Below are positions 45,001 through 52,910 of a stretch of DNA of 64,000 nucleotides, one piece after another. Below the pieces are notes generated by a model, which saw only the letters and a program-made list of their open reading frames with translations, ran no database searches and was not told the origin of the DNA. Made by a program: the position numbers and the translations under genes. The stretch covers positions 395,725 through 459,724 of the forward strand of contig CAUYUJ010017871.1 in the NCBI GenBank assembly GCA_963575745.1. The letters are read 5' to 3'. This DNA is from Prorocentrum cordatum (Eukaryota; Sar; Dinophyceae; Prorocentrales; Prorocentraceae). Positions within the stretch are counted from its first letter, which is position 1, and the number at the start of each line of letters is the position of its first letter.

Positions 45001-47500
45001 GTGGCTCTCGCCTCAGCGCCGCGCACAATCGTTTTAACAATTTGCAAGAGCTTCACGGATTGAGGGCGAGTGGTTTTCAAAATGTGGCTCTCGCCTCAGC
45101 GCGGCGCACGCTCGTTTCAAAACTTTGTAGGAGCTTCACGGATTGAGGGCGGCTCCTTTTCAGAATGCGGCTCTCGCCTTAGCGCCGCGCACATTCGTTT
45201 ACAACATTTTCAAGAGTTTCACATCTTCCCATCATCATCGTACCAGAACCGGTGTTTTGGAAGGATTCAGGATTATGCGGGTGCAACAGTTACGTTGGTT
45301 CTCTGTGTTGAAGTCCTAAGAATGGCGTTCTTGCGCGATTCAGGATCGTCAAGACGCAACAATCAGGTTGATCCGTGGCGTTGGACTCCTGAGAACAATG
45401 TGTTGGCATGCTTCAGGGTCTTCAAACGGATGTCTTCCAACGAGGCAGTTCCCTCAATGAAAATGAACTGTTGTAGGGGCTTGATAAGAGGGAGCTTGGA
45501 GGGAGGGTTTACTCCAACATCGCTGATGACTCTTGGGTTTACTCTGGTCCTACTCATCCTCCTCCGACTCCTCCTCTTCCTCCTCTTTCTCCTCCTCCTA
45601 TTCCCGTCGGCACGGTTTGGGACTAAAGGGGCCATGCCCCAAAACGTTTAGTGTATAGGCCTGCTGGGGCGTGGTGGGGTCTCCTGGGGTCTCGTGGATG
45701 GGCCATCCGTACCTCCGAAGGTTTCTTTGCGGTCTATTGGGGGACACGGTCAGGAATCGTAAGGATCTCTTTTGGACCAGTTCGTAGGGGAGCATCGTCG
45801 ATACTCGTCGGGAATCGGAGGGCCCGAACCCCTTCTCAGAAATGTCTTGGAGGCATGTTTGAACTTTCTTGGTGTACCTGCTATGAATGACATAAGTGTA
45901 GCAAATTGTAGCGTGCTTACTATTACGTCTTCGATCACCAGTGAGCTGAGGGAACTCCGCCATTCCCAAGATGCCAGACTTGTCGTCACCAACGAAGATG
46001 ACCGTGAACAGGCCGAAAGGATCGTGGTTGTGCCTCGCAACGAACTTCGACTCGACGAAAGCTTGCTCGGCGCACTCCTTGTCGTGCGCAAATATTATGC
46101 GGGCGCAGTCTTCAAAAGCGGTAGGCGTGCAATTTTTCTTGAATAGGTCGAACTCCATCTGCATGTCCGCCTCGGGAATGTCCTCGTGGTCGAAGGCCAT
46201 CGGCGAATACGTAGACCTCCCAGAGTAGGCTATGTTCATCCATCTGGCCTGGTCCAGCAGCATGGGCCTGTTTTGGAGGTGGCCAGGGGTCTGAGCTGGG
46301 TAAGCCCAGATAAATTCGGCCAAGAGGCGGAATGAAGGCAAGCTCGTTCAAAATCTGTCCCCAGACCCCTCCCAGATTTCAAACTGACCAGCTTCCGAGC
46401 CGCGTCCAGCCGCAGCGACGAGGAAGCCCTCATCCCTCCTGCCCTCTGGCCAGAACCAGGGGTGGGTCATCTTGGCCCCCCAGCAGGCTTCAAGGCCTGT
46501 TGATGCCAGCGTGCGACAACTTGGAGGAGCAGACGATGAACTGCGTGGGCACCACGAGCTTCCTCCCCTCTGGCACCGCCGGGAGCTGCCAGGACTTGCT
46601 GCACTTGTCCTTGGGGAGGTCCCGCTCGGCTAGCTCCGCCCTCCGGAGCGTGTCGTCAGACCGCGAGACGAGGTCGATGTGCTAGGAGGCAACTGCTGGG
46701 AGGTCTGCGTACGACGACTTATGGGCTATTGAAATCGATTGAGTGAAAATGAGCTGGGTCAGCTCAAACGAAGCCCAGAATTAAGCCAGCTCAGAAAATA
46801 CCAGGCGGAAGGAAGCGGGATTCTGCCGGACCGGGCCAGGTTTCGACCGCGGATGCCCTCGCGCCGATGCTGAGTTTGCCCCTCCCAGAAGTTGCACCCT
46901 AACGATGTGGTGTTTCCACTGGGAGGGTAGGGCGACGTGGCCGTCGGCCTCGAAGAGCTGGATGGTGGTGCCCTGGTGCTGCACCTCCCCCACGCGGCGA
47001 ACCTCGACACACTTGTGGGGGCCCCTGATGCGGCCGTCCGCGCACTCGCCGCCCTCGGGGGCGCCCCTCTGCGCCTCCGAGGCCTCTGCGTCGCACTTCG
47101 CGAAGAAAGAGCGCGCGACCATCTCCGCGAAGAGCGGGGGGTACGGGTGCCCCACGTAGCTGTAGAACTCCTTCCAGGCCGCGTTGCTCGGAAGGTAGAG
47201 GCACCCCCCGTGCAGGAGCGACGGCCCGTAGTCCTTGTCGCGCACGTAGCTCAGGATGTGCTCCGAGTGAAACATGCTCGGGACCCGACCCAGCGCCCCC
47301 AGCAGGGCATCGTAGGCGGCCAGGTGCGCGGCCTCCCGGGCGGCCTCGCGCTCGTGGGCGCGCGTCCGGTAGGTGGCCGCGGGCGCGGGCTCGGGGGCGT
47401 CCTCCGGCGCCGCCGCCGAGGCGTGCAGCCCGGCCGCGCCGCGGGCGCAGGCCGCGAGGAGACCGAGCGACCGCGCCAGCGTCTGCGCGCGCGGGGCCAT
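36894..47500 (-). CDS. M43 (pappalysin-like) zinc metallopeptidase, six exons
   Basis: Exons, in minus-strand order: 47500-46904, 46681-46497, 46267-45939, 38729-38659, 38502-38368, 37088-36894. Together they are 1512 nt, a 503-residue frame without a stop. A moderately hydrophobic N-terminus (ARSLGLLAACARGAAGL) suggests secretion. Residues ~243-285 (VVPTQFIVCSS..., DQARWMNIAYSG) fit the first strand and helix of the M43 fold. SGILGMAEFPQ (~358-368) fits the strand before the active site. The zinc motif HEAGHSLGLYH is at 410-420 (ligands H410, H414, H420; catalytic E411). HNFMDY at 459-464 supplies the Met-turn (M462). M43 enzymes are usually secreted or periplasmic endopeptidases. Introns are 222, 229, 7209, 156 and 1279 nt; numbers 2, 4 and 5 are GC-AG. 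The first junction is the least certain (7-bp CACATCG on both sides). Substrate unknown. Confidence 0.82.
37123..37312. mobile_element. Short inverted-repeat element, copy 2 (in M43 intron 5)
   Basis: The left end TTAGGGCGGGCATGTCCTCC and the right end (inverse of TTGAGTCGGTCACGCCCCTC) frame a core that holds GCTCGTCCCCAAACT twice. It lies in the last M43 intron, close to the acceptor. No clear target duplication. Confidence 0.6.
37630..37965 (+). repeat. Head-plus-tail repeat, copy 3 (diverged)
   Basis: GTTCGTGTGGTGCGCGCGAG and GCGAAGCTGCGCAGG resemble the head of copies 1 and 2. A tail of degenerate GGTTGTCCCATGG/GGTTGTCCCGTG units follows from about 37770 to 37955. No microsatellite follows in this copy. 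It lies inside M43 intron 5. Confidence 0.5.
38368..38502 (-). CDS. M43 peptidase exon 5, zinc-binding motif (395-439)
   Basis: Carries YDEGDTVVHEAGHSLGLYHT and then FQGGCALDGDNVADTHPE. This is the HEXXHXXGXXH zinc site followed by the TFQ.GC...G..V.DT stretch typical of M43. Both borders read AG|GC. Confidence 0.88.
38659..38729 (-). CDS. M43 peptidase exon 4 (residues 371-394)
   Basis: 71-nt exon after GTTGTTTTCAG. It encodes (G)EGQRELVVRVSTTGLRHF and then SSTNK, where M43 proteins have the strand and loop before the active-site helix. It ends AACAAG|GCC with a GC donor inside a 19-bp sequence that is repeated at the other end of the 156-nt intron. Confidence 0.75.
38745..38905. repeat. 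CGCGGATTTCTTGGATC foldback, diverged copy
   Basis: GAACGTCTTGGATCGGCGC on the left and GACGATCCAGGAATTCCGCG then CGAACCTCC on the right are inverted relative to each other. They resemble the arms of the foldback at 47558-47705. It ends close to the acceptor of M43 exon 4, inside the long intron. Confidence 0.45.
39675..39904. mobile_element. Palindromic element with TTCTTAGAA motifs, copy 1
   Basis: About 230 bp. The end GAGCAGGGACC...GTCCCGGCATTCCTA is inverted at the other side (TATAGGCGAGCCGGGAC...ACTGCTT). Five copies of the palindrome TTCTTAGAA or TTCTAAGAA lie inside. An almost identical element is at 53872-54100. Confidence 0.75.
39973..40141. mobile_element. Short inverted-repeat element, copy 3
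   Basis: Left TTGGATCGGGCATGTCCCCC, right end inverse of TTGAGTCGGGCCTGTCCCTC, with the family core AAGGTCCCCAGACTACTTTT. Located in the long M43 intron. No clear target duplication. Confidence 0.6.
40160..40305. mobile_element. Short inverted-repeat element, copy 4, 8-bp duplication
   Basis: Left TTAGGTCGGGCATGTCCCCC, core AGCGTCCCCAGACTGTCC. The right end stops early at CATTCCCCCT. The 8-mer GCTTGCCG lies directly on both sides (40152-40159 and 40306-40313), a perfect target-site duplication. Confidence 0.65.
40555..40715. repeat. (GGA)n array
   Basis: GGA triplets and G-runs on the plus strand. Confidence 0.95.
41380..41560. repeat. CTTGGGCCGTC-type repeat patch
   Basis: CTCTTGGGTTGTCTCTGGGG, GATCTTGGGCCGTCTTGG and related units belong to the CCAAGACGGCC family, here in inverted orientation. 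A patch in the opposite orientation follows at about 42450-42555. Confidence 0.55.
41755..42275. repeat. (GAT)n then (GGA)n array
   Basis: GAT triplets with GCTGAT and GTTGAT variants to about 42015, then GGA triplets to about 42275. Confidence 0.95.
42560..43200. repeat. CCAGGGAGTCTGA short repeats
   Basis: CCCAGGG(A/C)GTCTGA recurs near 42732, 42769, 42816 and 42947 with 35-130-bp spacing. Otherwise unassigned intronic sequence. Confidence 0.4.
43200..44240. repeat. Degenerate long repeats around GTGCA(A/G)GCGCTCATG
   Basis: GTGCA(A/G)GCGCTCATG(C/G)AATGGTT occurs near 43303 and 44030, with GTGCAGGCGCTTGTACAATGG near 44196. GGAATTCGGCATG/AGAATTCGGCATG occur near 43911 and 44073, each followed by GGTGG/GGTGGTTGCAGGA and CAATGGAGG. 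The units are diverged. A CT-rich patch lies at 43475-43560. Confidence 0.5.
44286..44468. repeat. Dispersed repeat matching the left window edge
   Basis: CCCGTATCATAAGGACGG, AAGGGCCTTGGAAGG, GCAAGGGTACCC and ACTATGCGGGTTGACCGTA correspond in order to 76-245. Confidence 0.6.
44565..44763. repeat. (CTC)n array
   Basis: CTC/CCT triplets, pyrimidine-only on the plus strand. Confidence 0.95.
44905..45225. repeat. 83-bp tandem repeat, four copies
   Basis: GTTTTCAAAATGTGGCTCTC, GCCTCAGCGC(G/C)GCGCAC and CACGGATTGAGGGCG recur with starts at 44908, 44990, 45073 and 45156. The AAAATGTGGCT...CCT(A/C)(A/G)GCGCGGCG core resembles a motif in the 33-36-kb array. Confidence 0.85.
45939..46267 (-). CDS. 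M43 peptidase exon 3 (residues 261-371)
   Basis: Starts after AAACAG|GCCC and runs 329 nt to CACTG|GTGATC. It carries LLDQARWMNIAYSG at the start and FVGDDKSGILGMAEFPQ at the end, as in the segment before the M43 active site. The following intron of 7209 nt is filled with repeats. Confidence 0.8.
46497..46681 (-). CDS. M43 peptidase exon 2 (residues 200-261)
   Basis: Follows a CTAG acceptor and has no ATG. It encodes HIDLVSRSDDTLRRAELAER and then WQLPAVPEGRKLVVPTQFIV. It ends ATCAACAG|GCC with a GC donor. If unspliced, a TGA follows two codons later. The spliced frame continues with the same residue pair (R-P), because both intron edges read AG|GCC. Confidence 0.75.
46904..47500 (-). CDS. 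M43 peptidase exon 1 (residues 1-199)
   Basis: ATG at 47500 followed by a weak signal-like segment, an Ala/Pro-rich stretch and a globular propeptide-like region (SEHILSYVRDKDYGPS, GGCLYLPSNAAWKEFYSYVG). The exon ends at a GTTAGG donor, or six bases later at GTGCAA; both keep phase 0. An upstream in-frame extension exists but runs into a foldback repeat, so I chose this ATG. Confidence 0.65.
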
Positions 47501-47557
47501 GCTGCGCGGCCTGTGTGTGCACACGGTCTGCGGAAGGGGCTCGGAAGAAGAGAACAC

Positions 47558-47705
47558 GCCATGAACGCAAACTCTGGGCGCTGCGCGCGGCTTCCTTGGA
47601 TCTGCGCCGGACCTCCCTCCCTGGCGCGCGGAGCGCGCGCCGCCGAGGGGGTCCCAACGCAGATCCAAGAAATCCGCGCGGACCGCCAGAAGTTTGTGTT
47701 TATGG
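47558..47705. repeat. CGCGGATTTCTTGGATC foldback
   Basis: Left GCCATGAACGCAAACT...CGCGCGGCTTCCTTGGATCT. Right arm inverse GCCATAAACACAAACT...CGCGCGGATTTCTTGGATCT. The two arms of about 60-70 bp nearly fill the element. It lies 58 bp upstream of the M43 start codon and could be part of a 5' intron or leader. Confidence 0.7.
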
Positions 47706-48629
47706 CGTTTTTTCTCGGCGGTGACAAACCTCCCTTTGGTAAACCACCCTTTAGTGAAAACGGCCTAGGACCGAAACCGACGGGCCCGGACCCGCAAAAA
47801 GGACGGCCGCGACGCCCTCTGGCTAACCGAAAACGGCCAATTCGCTAATCGACGTGTCAGGGTAGGAGCTCTATCAACCTCCGATTTTCTTCTTCGGGGA
47901 TTGCTGCCGCGTCGCAGTCGGGCGCCTGCGACGTGGACGTGGCTCGAGCAGGCGATCGGTGCGAGCCTGGCGCCCGGCGCGTGGTGCCCCGTGCGTCACA
48001 CCTGGCCCCCAGAGCCTGCCGCGTCGGAGCACCCGCTGGAACCGGTGCGCTCTGTGCTGAAGCCGTGGCAGCAGCCCCTGCACACACAAGACATGTATTG
48101 AAAGACCCCTTGCGTGCCGCAGCCCGAAGGGGGTCGATCACACCTGGTTGCGATCGGCATCAAGTATCCCATGTGGTTGGGATCGGGCGTCATTGCGATT
48201 ATATACACCCCATGCGGTGCCTGCCGCGCCTGCCCTTGGTTGTGTATATATATATATATATATTTGTGTATACACATGTATTCTCTGTTTGAGGGCGACG
48301 CGCAACCAACGTGCAGCATGTATATGCACGACGTGTACATGCACACTCAAAGTAGCTACGAGTAAGTGTACAGAATTATACACTGGCGGCCTGTTCAAGC
48401 GTGTGGGGGTATCAAATAACATCCCTGCAGTCTCCGAAGCGAGACGGCGGATTCTGGCGCGGCACTCCGGACGGCAAACATATCTGCCCCGCAATTTTCG
48501 GCAGCTGCACGGGAGGGAGACTTCACCAATGATAATGTGCTGGCAGTGATGATGACGATGGCGAAGACGGTGGCGACGGCGACGGTCCTAACAATGTCGG
48601 CACGCCCAGAGTCAACTCGGGTCAGGGGG
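47706..48629. other. Intergenic, no gene seen
   Basis: Contains a (TA)n run at 48242-48262. The M43 gene and the membrane-protein gene are both on the minus strand, and this stretch lies between the end of the upstream gene (membrane) and the start of the next. Confidence 0.45.
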
Positions 48630-50244
48630 TCAGGGCCACGGCGGCTCGGTATCTGGCGGTACGTGAAGCGCCGCCTTCTTCCGATGAGTCGTTCGTACGC
48701 TGCTGGTGATTACCACGAACTCGTCTGGACGAAAAAATGCGACGTAACAATGTCGTAAACAGAGGAAGAACAAATTGGTTGCACCGGACAAAGTAGCGAA
48801 CGCAAAAAAACATCAAAAAGCAAAAAACATACATGCGGACAACCGAAGCCACAGAACATAAACGCACCAAAAAAAAAGAACCGAAAAGAACAAAAGAAAA
48901 GCCAAAAAAAAAAAAAAAAAAGTGCAGACAAGCAAACTTACAGGAGCAAAAGAAAATAAACAAAAAGAACTGAAAAAAAAGACCAGGAAACAAAAAGATA
49001 GACACAAGACAAACAGAGGAAGAACAAATTGGTTGCACCGGACAAAGTAGCGAACGCAGCCGAATACTGAAATTTACCCACGCCAGCCCATGATAAATGT
49101 ATCCGGGTGACAAAACCAAAATAAAGGCCTGCAATCCACGCCACCAATACAATAATGAATCCGACAAAAAACTGCTTCGCGAACGCGGATCGATATTTCG
49201 ATGGATACGCATCTACATACGTGGCAACAAACATAGAAGGCAAATAGCATAACCAAAATATGGTCCGCTGATCGCGAAGCATTTGGACAGCTTGCAAAGT
49301 AATGTAGACTACGAGGTAGAGGTTGAAGTAGGTTTCAAACTCAATGCTAACCTCTTTGACCAAGTCGACAGAGAGCATGGTCGCCGCGCATATAGGCAAC
49401 GGCAACATCAATACTGAACCCCAACAGCACACAATGCGAAGCAAGCCCAGCAAGGGCAGCAGCCCGGTCCACAACCCCAGCCACCACAGGGACCACAGAA
49501 TGATCGTTGACAGCCTTCTTGACACGAAGAGATCAAACAGCCTGTGCTCCGCGTCCGACTCCTCAAAAGGGGCCCAGGGACTCACAAATAAATACATAGA
49601 CACAAACCCAAAGATTCCTCATATTTCCCTGCCTCTATATTCTAGGTTTTCGTCTTGCGCTCCGTTTCCCATCTTCTCCCCTCTTCTCCTGGGCATCGAC
49701 GACTCACTGGGTCTGTGTTTTTTCTCCCCTCCTGATCCTTCCCCAGCACCATGCTGGCCAACGTCCGCTTGGTCTGCACCCGCTGGACGACCCTGACCGG
49801 CTCGATAACCCTCACGCCGTCCTCGTCTGTTGGAGGCCCGGAGATGGGCACCAACACCAGCACAGGGGGTCGCCTCCACAGGGGTAAGATGATCTTAGAT
49901 GTTGGTGTAGGTGGCACAAGTTCGGCCGCCTTGGAAGCCCGAATACTACCACCATCACTGAGATTGGGAGGAGGAGGAGGAGGAGGAGGAGGAGGAGGAG
50001 GAGGGGAGGAGGAGGAGGAGGAGGAGGAGGAGGAGAGGAGGAGGAGGAGGAGGAGGAGGAGGAGGAGCAGCAGGAGCATCTCACCTCAGCTGAGGCGCAC
50101 CGCCGATCCTGGTGTTGGTGTCGAGCTCTGGGCCGTCCTCGTCTGACCCCGCGGGGCCGCCCTCCGGGCCTCCCGCGGCGGTGCCTGGCGACCAGGGCGG
50201 CGAAGAGGCCTCCTCGTCGCTGCCCTCGGAGGACTCACAGATGG
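48630..50244 (-). CDS. Multipass membrane protein, unknown function, partial gene
   Basis: Exons in minus order. A: about 50244-50085, an acidic Ser/Pro-rich stretch (ICESSEGSDEEASS) ending CTGAG|GTGAGA. B: 49957 to about 49708 or later (SDGGSIRASKAAELVPP, PPVLVLVPISGPPTDEDGVR). A and B join in phase across a 127-nt GT-AG intron made largely of (GGA)n. C: about 49617-49059, the frame with ATG 49597 and five to six hydrophobic segments (TIILWSLWWLGLWTGLLPLL, LYLVVYITLQAVQML, TIFWLCYLPSMFVATYV, FFVGFIIVLVAWIAGLYFGF). D: about 48804-48630, giving FLCLRHCYVAFFRPDEFVVI and a stop at 48630. C and D share a 48-bp direct repeat, and removing one copy plus spacer keeps the frame. The B-C junction and the 5' end are unresolved. 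No family recognised. Confidence 0.6.
48757..49058. repeat. 48-bp direct repeat bracketing an intron-like spacer
   Basis: AAACAGAGGAAGAACAAATT...AAAGTAGCGAACGCA is present identically at 48757-48804 and 49011-49058. The 206-bp spacer is A-rich on the plus strand (pyrimidine-rich on the coding minus strand). The offset of 254 is not a multiple of three. Joining the copies restores the frame of the membrane-protein gene. Confidence 0.9.
49958..50084 (-). repeat. (GGA)n array serving as an intron
   Basis: On the minus strand GTGAGATGCTCCTGC starts the segment and CCCAATCTCAG ends it. Between them lies almost only (TCC)n. Codon phase (2) is conserved across it. Confidence 0.7.
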
Positions 50245-50253
50245 CTGCTGGTA

Positions 50254-50412
50254 TTAGGTCGGGCATGTCCCCCTGCAGGCGGATTGTGGGCGAAAAATTT
50301 AAAACAGTTCAAAAATAACAGCAAATAGCCAAGCATACCGAAAAACGTCGTCCCCATACAATTTTTGACCATTTTTGAATATTCCTCCTGTAGAGGGACA
50401 TCCCCGACTTAA
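50254..50412. mobile_element. Short inverted-repeat element, copy 5, perfect 8-bp duplication
   Basis: 159 bp. Left TTAGGTCGGGCATGTCCCCC, right end inverse of TTAAGTCGGGGATGTCCCTC. The 8-mer TGCTGGTA flanks it perfectly (50246-50253 and 50413-50420). It lies immediately upstream of exon A of the membrane-protein gene. The core has GTCGTCCCCATACAATTTTT, as in the other copies. Confidence 0.8.
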
Positions 50413-50532
50413 TGCTGGTACAAGTGCGTAGACCGCCCCGCCGCCTCCGCGGGTGCGCGGCGTGCCAGACTAGACCTGCTGAAAACCTGGCGCCAACGCT
50501 GACGACAACGACCACGACACTAGAGTCCTCCT

Positions 50533-50732
50533 AGATGGGGTCGGAGTAGATGGGTCGGAGGATCGCGCCGCATCGCCGATACATCGGCGATGCATCGGCG
50601 ATGCACCGGCGATGCATCGGCGACTTCGGCGATGCATCGGCGCCGTCGGCGTCGAGAAAGTTGGCTCCACATCGAGCCGCATCGTGGATGCATCGGCGAT
50701 GCGGCGCGATCCTCCGACCCCATCTAGAAGGC
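50533..50732. mobile_element. GCGATGCATCG foldback element, copy 1
   Basis: The ends CTAGATGGGGTCGGAG and CTCCGACCCCATCTAG are inverted. The interior is built from GCATCGGCGAT units plus GGCTCCACATCGAGCCGCAT. A related element is at 62502-62728. Confidence 0.7.
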
Positions 50733-51536
50733 CTAGAGACAACTGGGACGGTGGTGATGATGACGCCGAGGTCGACGGCGATGAGCACCATGCTCGCGAT
50801 CGTACTCATGCCCGTGCTCACACTCATACCGCCAATCCGCCAACGTGCCGCAGGCACTGCGTGGAATGTCTGCAATAATGCGGCACGCTATCTTCAAGGG
50901 TTCTAGACCCCGATCACGTCTCCTGGGCGCTCTCGCGCGCTTCCGGGGTTCGCCGCATGACTTTCCCAAAAGCCTCGGAAGCGCGATGCGCAATCCAAAC
51001 TTCCAACACGTCCTCAGAGGGTCCCGGGCTCGTCCTCGGAATCTCTTGGGGGTCTCTTGGGCCGCATTGCAGGCCTCGGGTGGCCGCCCAACAAGCCATT
51101 GAACACGCATGGATTTCACATCCCGCGTTGAAGATGGTCCCTGGGCGACCCCGAGAACGCCAGTGGGCCCGCGAGGAGGTCCCCCCGAGGTCTCTGGGAG
51201 GCCTCAGCGGGGCACCCATGAAGTACCCAAGAGGCCTTCGAGGGGCCCCCAAGAGACCTTCCAGACTGTTCTGGTCCCAGGCACGGTGGAGTGGCCTCCG
51301 GCCCCATCAGACTCTTCAGTACAGAGTATTGTATATAGATTCTTCAAGCGACCGAGCCCCTGAGCTTCGGGCGCTCCAGTATGCTTCTGGGCGTTCTTGG
51401 GGATCGCCGCATGCTTCCAGAAACCTTGGAAGCGCATCTCTGAACCCACATCGCAAACACAATCTGAAATGGACTCATGGACGGTCGGCCGAAAGGGCAA
51501 CAGCAATGGAAACGTGTTGACAGATGCGAACGTGTG
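50733..51536. other. No gene seen; partly CCAAGA-family repeats
   Basis: Between about 51050 and 51290, GGCCTC, CCAAGAGG and CTTGGG units of the degenerate family recur. The remainder is unassigned. Confidence 0.4.
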
Positions 51537-51576
51537 TATATGTATGTATGTATGCATGAATGCATGCACACATATC

Positions 51577-51612
<36 letters not shown>

Positions 51613-51965
51613 TATACATATACACACACATATATATGTATATATATATGTGTGTGTTCAGATGTGCATAGATGCATGCGTACAAGTGTGTGTATGTATG
51701 TTTGTTTCGATGTATGTTGTTGTGCATGCATGCATGTATGCGTGCTTGTAAATATGCATGTATGTATGTATGCATGTATGTAGATACGTACGTGTATGTG
51801 TAAACATGTGTCTGCCTGTCTGTAGGTATGTTTGTCGGTATGACTGTATGTAGTCAAGTCTGTATGCCTGTATGTATGTATGAATGCATGCATGCATGCA
51901 TGTATGTATGTGTACGTATGAGTGTACGTACTTACATGTATAAGCATATTTACATATCATGCGTT
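51537..51965. repeat. (ATGT)n array with (TA)n runs
   Basis: ATGTATGT/TGTATGCA repeats with TATATA runs at 51575-51645. Confidence 0.95.
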
Positions 51966-51989
51966 TGTATATAAACATGTATGTTTCTC

Positions 51990-52910
51990 TGAATCCAAGG
52001 CGCCCAGGACGGCCCAAGGAGCCCCACATATGGTCGCAAGGCGGCCCCAAGAGCTCTCGGTGGGCGGGGCGGGGAGGGGGGGGGTGGGGGGGCAAAGATG
52101 GGGAACTCGAATGGGCCCGCAGGCCCTCGAAGAAGCGCACGAGAGTCCCCCAGAGACCCCCGAACCCCGGCGAGGTTTCCAAGTGGCCCCCTAGAGACCT
52201 CACCGAGGCCTCCAAGAGGCCCCCCAAGATACCCGAATCCCCCTCTCAGAAGACGTTGGCCAACGACCAACGACCCAGGCACGGTGGCGGGATGTGCAGA
52301 AGGGGCACACGGTCCTCCCCTCCTGTGTTTGCCTCGTGGGCGCTCGGCCTGCCATGCGCAGCCGCCCCTGATGGCCCTTCCAAACGTACAAGAATTGCTC
52401 GTCTACTGCCTGTGCCGCCTTTCAATCTCCGACAGGCATTCTGACCGCACACACACAATACATTTCGTCTCCCAGATGCCCTCGATGGCTCGATAGGGCT
52501 TCCAAGACGGCCCAAGGTGGTCCAATGTTGCCGCCGAGACGCTTCCCAGACTACTATATTGGCCCCAATATGGCCAAAGATGTCCCCAAGAGGGTCCACG
52601 AAGCCTTCGTTTGTACAACACTTTTCGGACTTTGGCCGCTTCGGTCCTAAGGTTGTCCAAGGTCCAAGGTGGCCCAAGAGGGTCCCAATACAAACCCAAG
52701 GCGGCCCACAGAGGCCCCAAAAGGACTCCAAGACGGCCTAAAAATACACCGCGACGGTCCAAGATAGCTGCCAGACGGCCCGACATGGCGCCATGGGCAC
52801 CCCAAACCGACCCCAACAAATACCCCGAGGCGGCCCCCAAGGCGCCAGACGATCAAAGGGCCCACAGACACGGACCCTGAAAGGCCAAGATGGCCCAAGA
52901 GGGCTTCAGG
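51990..52910. repeat. CCAAGACGGCC repeat field
   Basis: Degenerate CCAAGACGGCCC, GGCCCCAAGAG and AGAGGCCCCC units, densest at 52190-52240 and 52495-52900. Confidence 0.7.

Noticed and set aside
46937-47848. 303-codon plus-strand frame opposite M43 exon 1
   Set aside because: Antisense shadow of a high-GC exon. The minus strand continues in phase through five more exons with a recognised fold.
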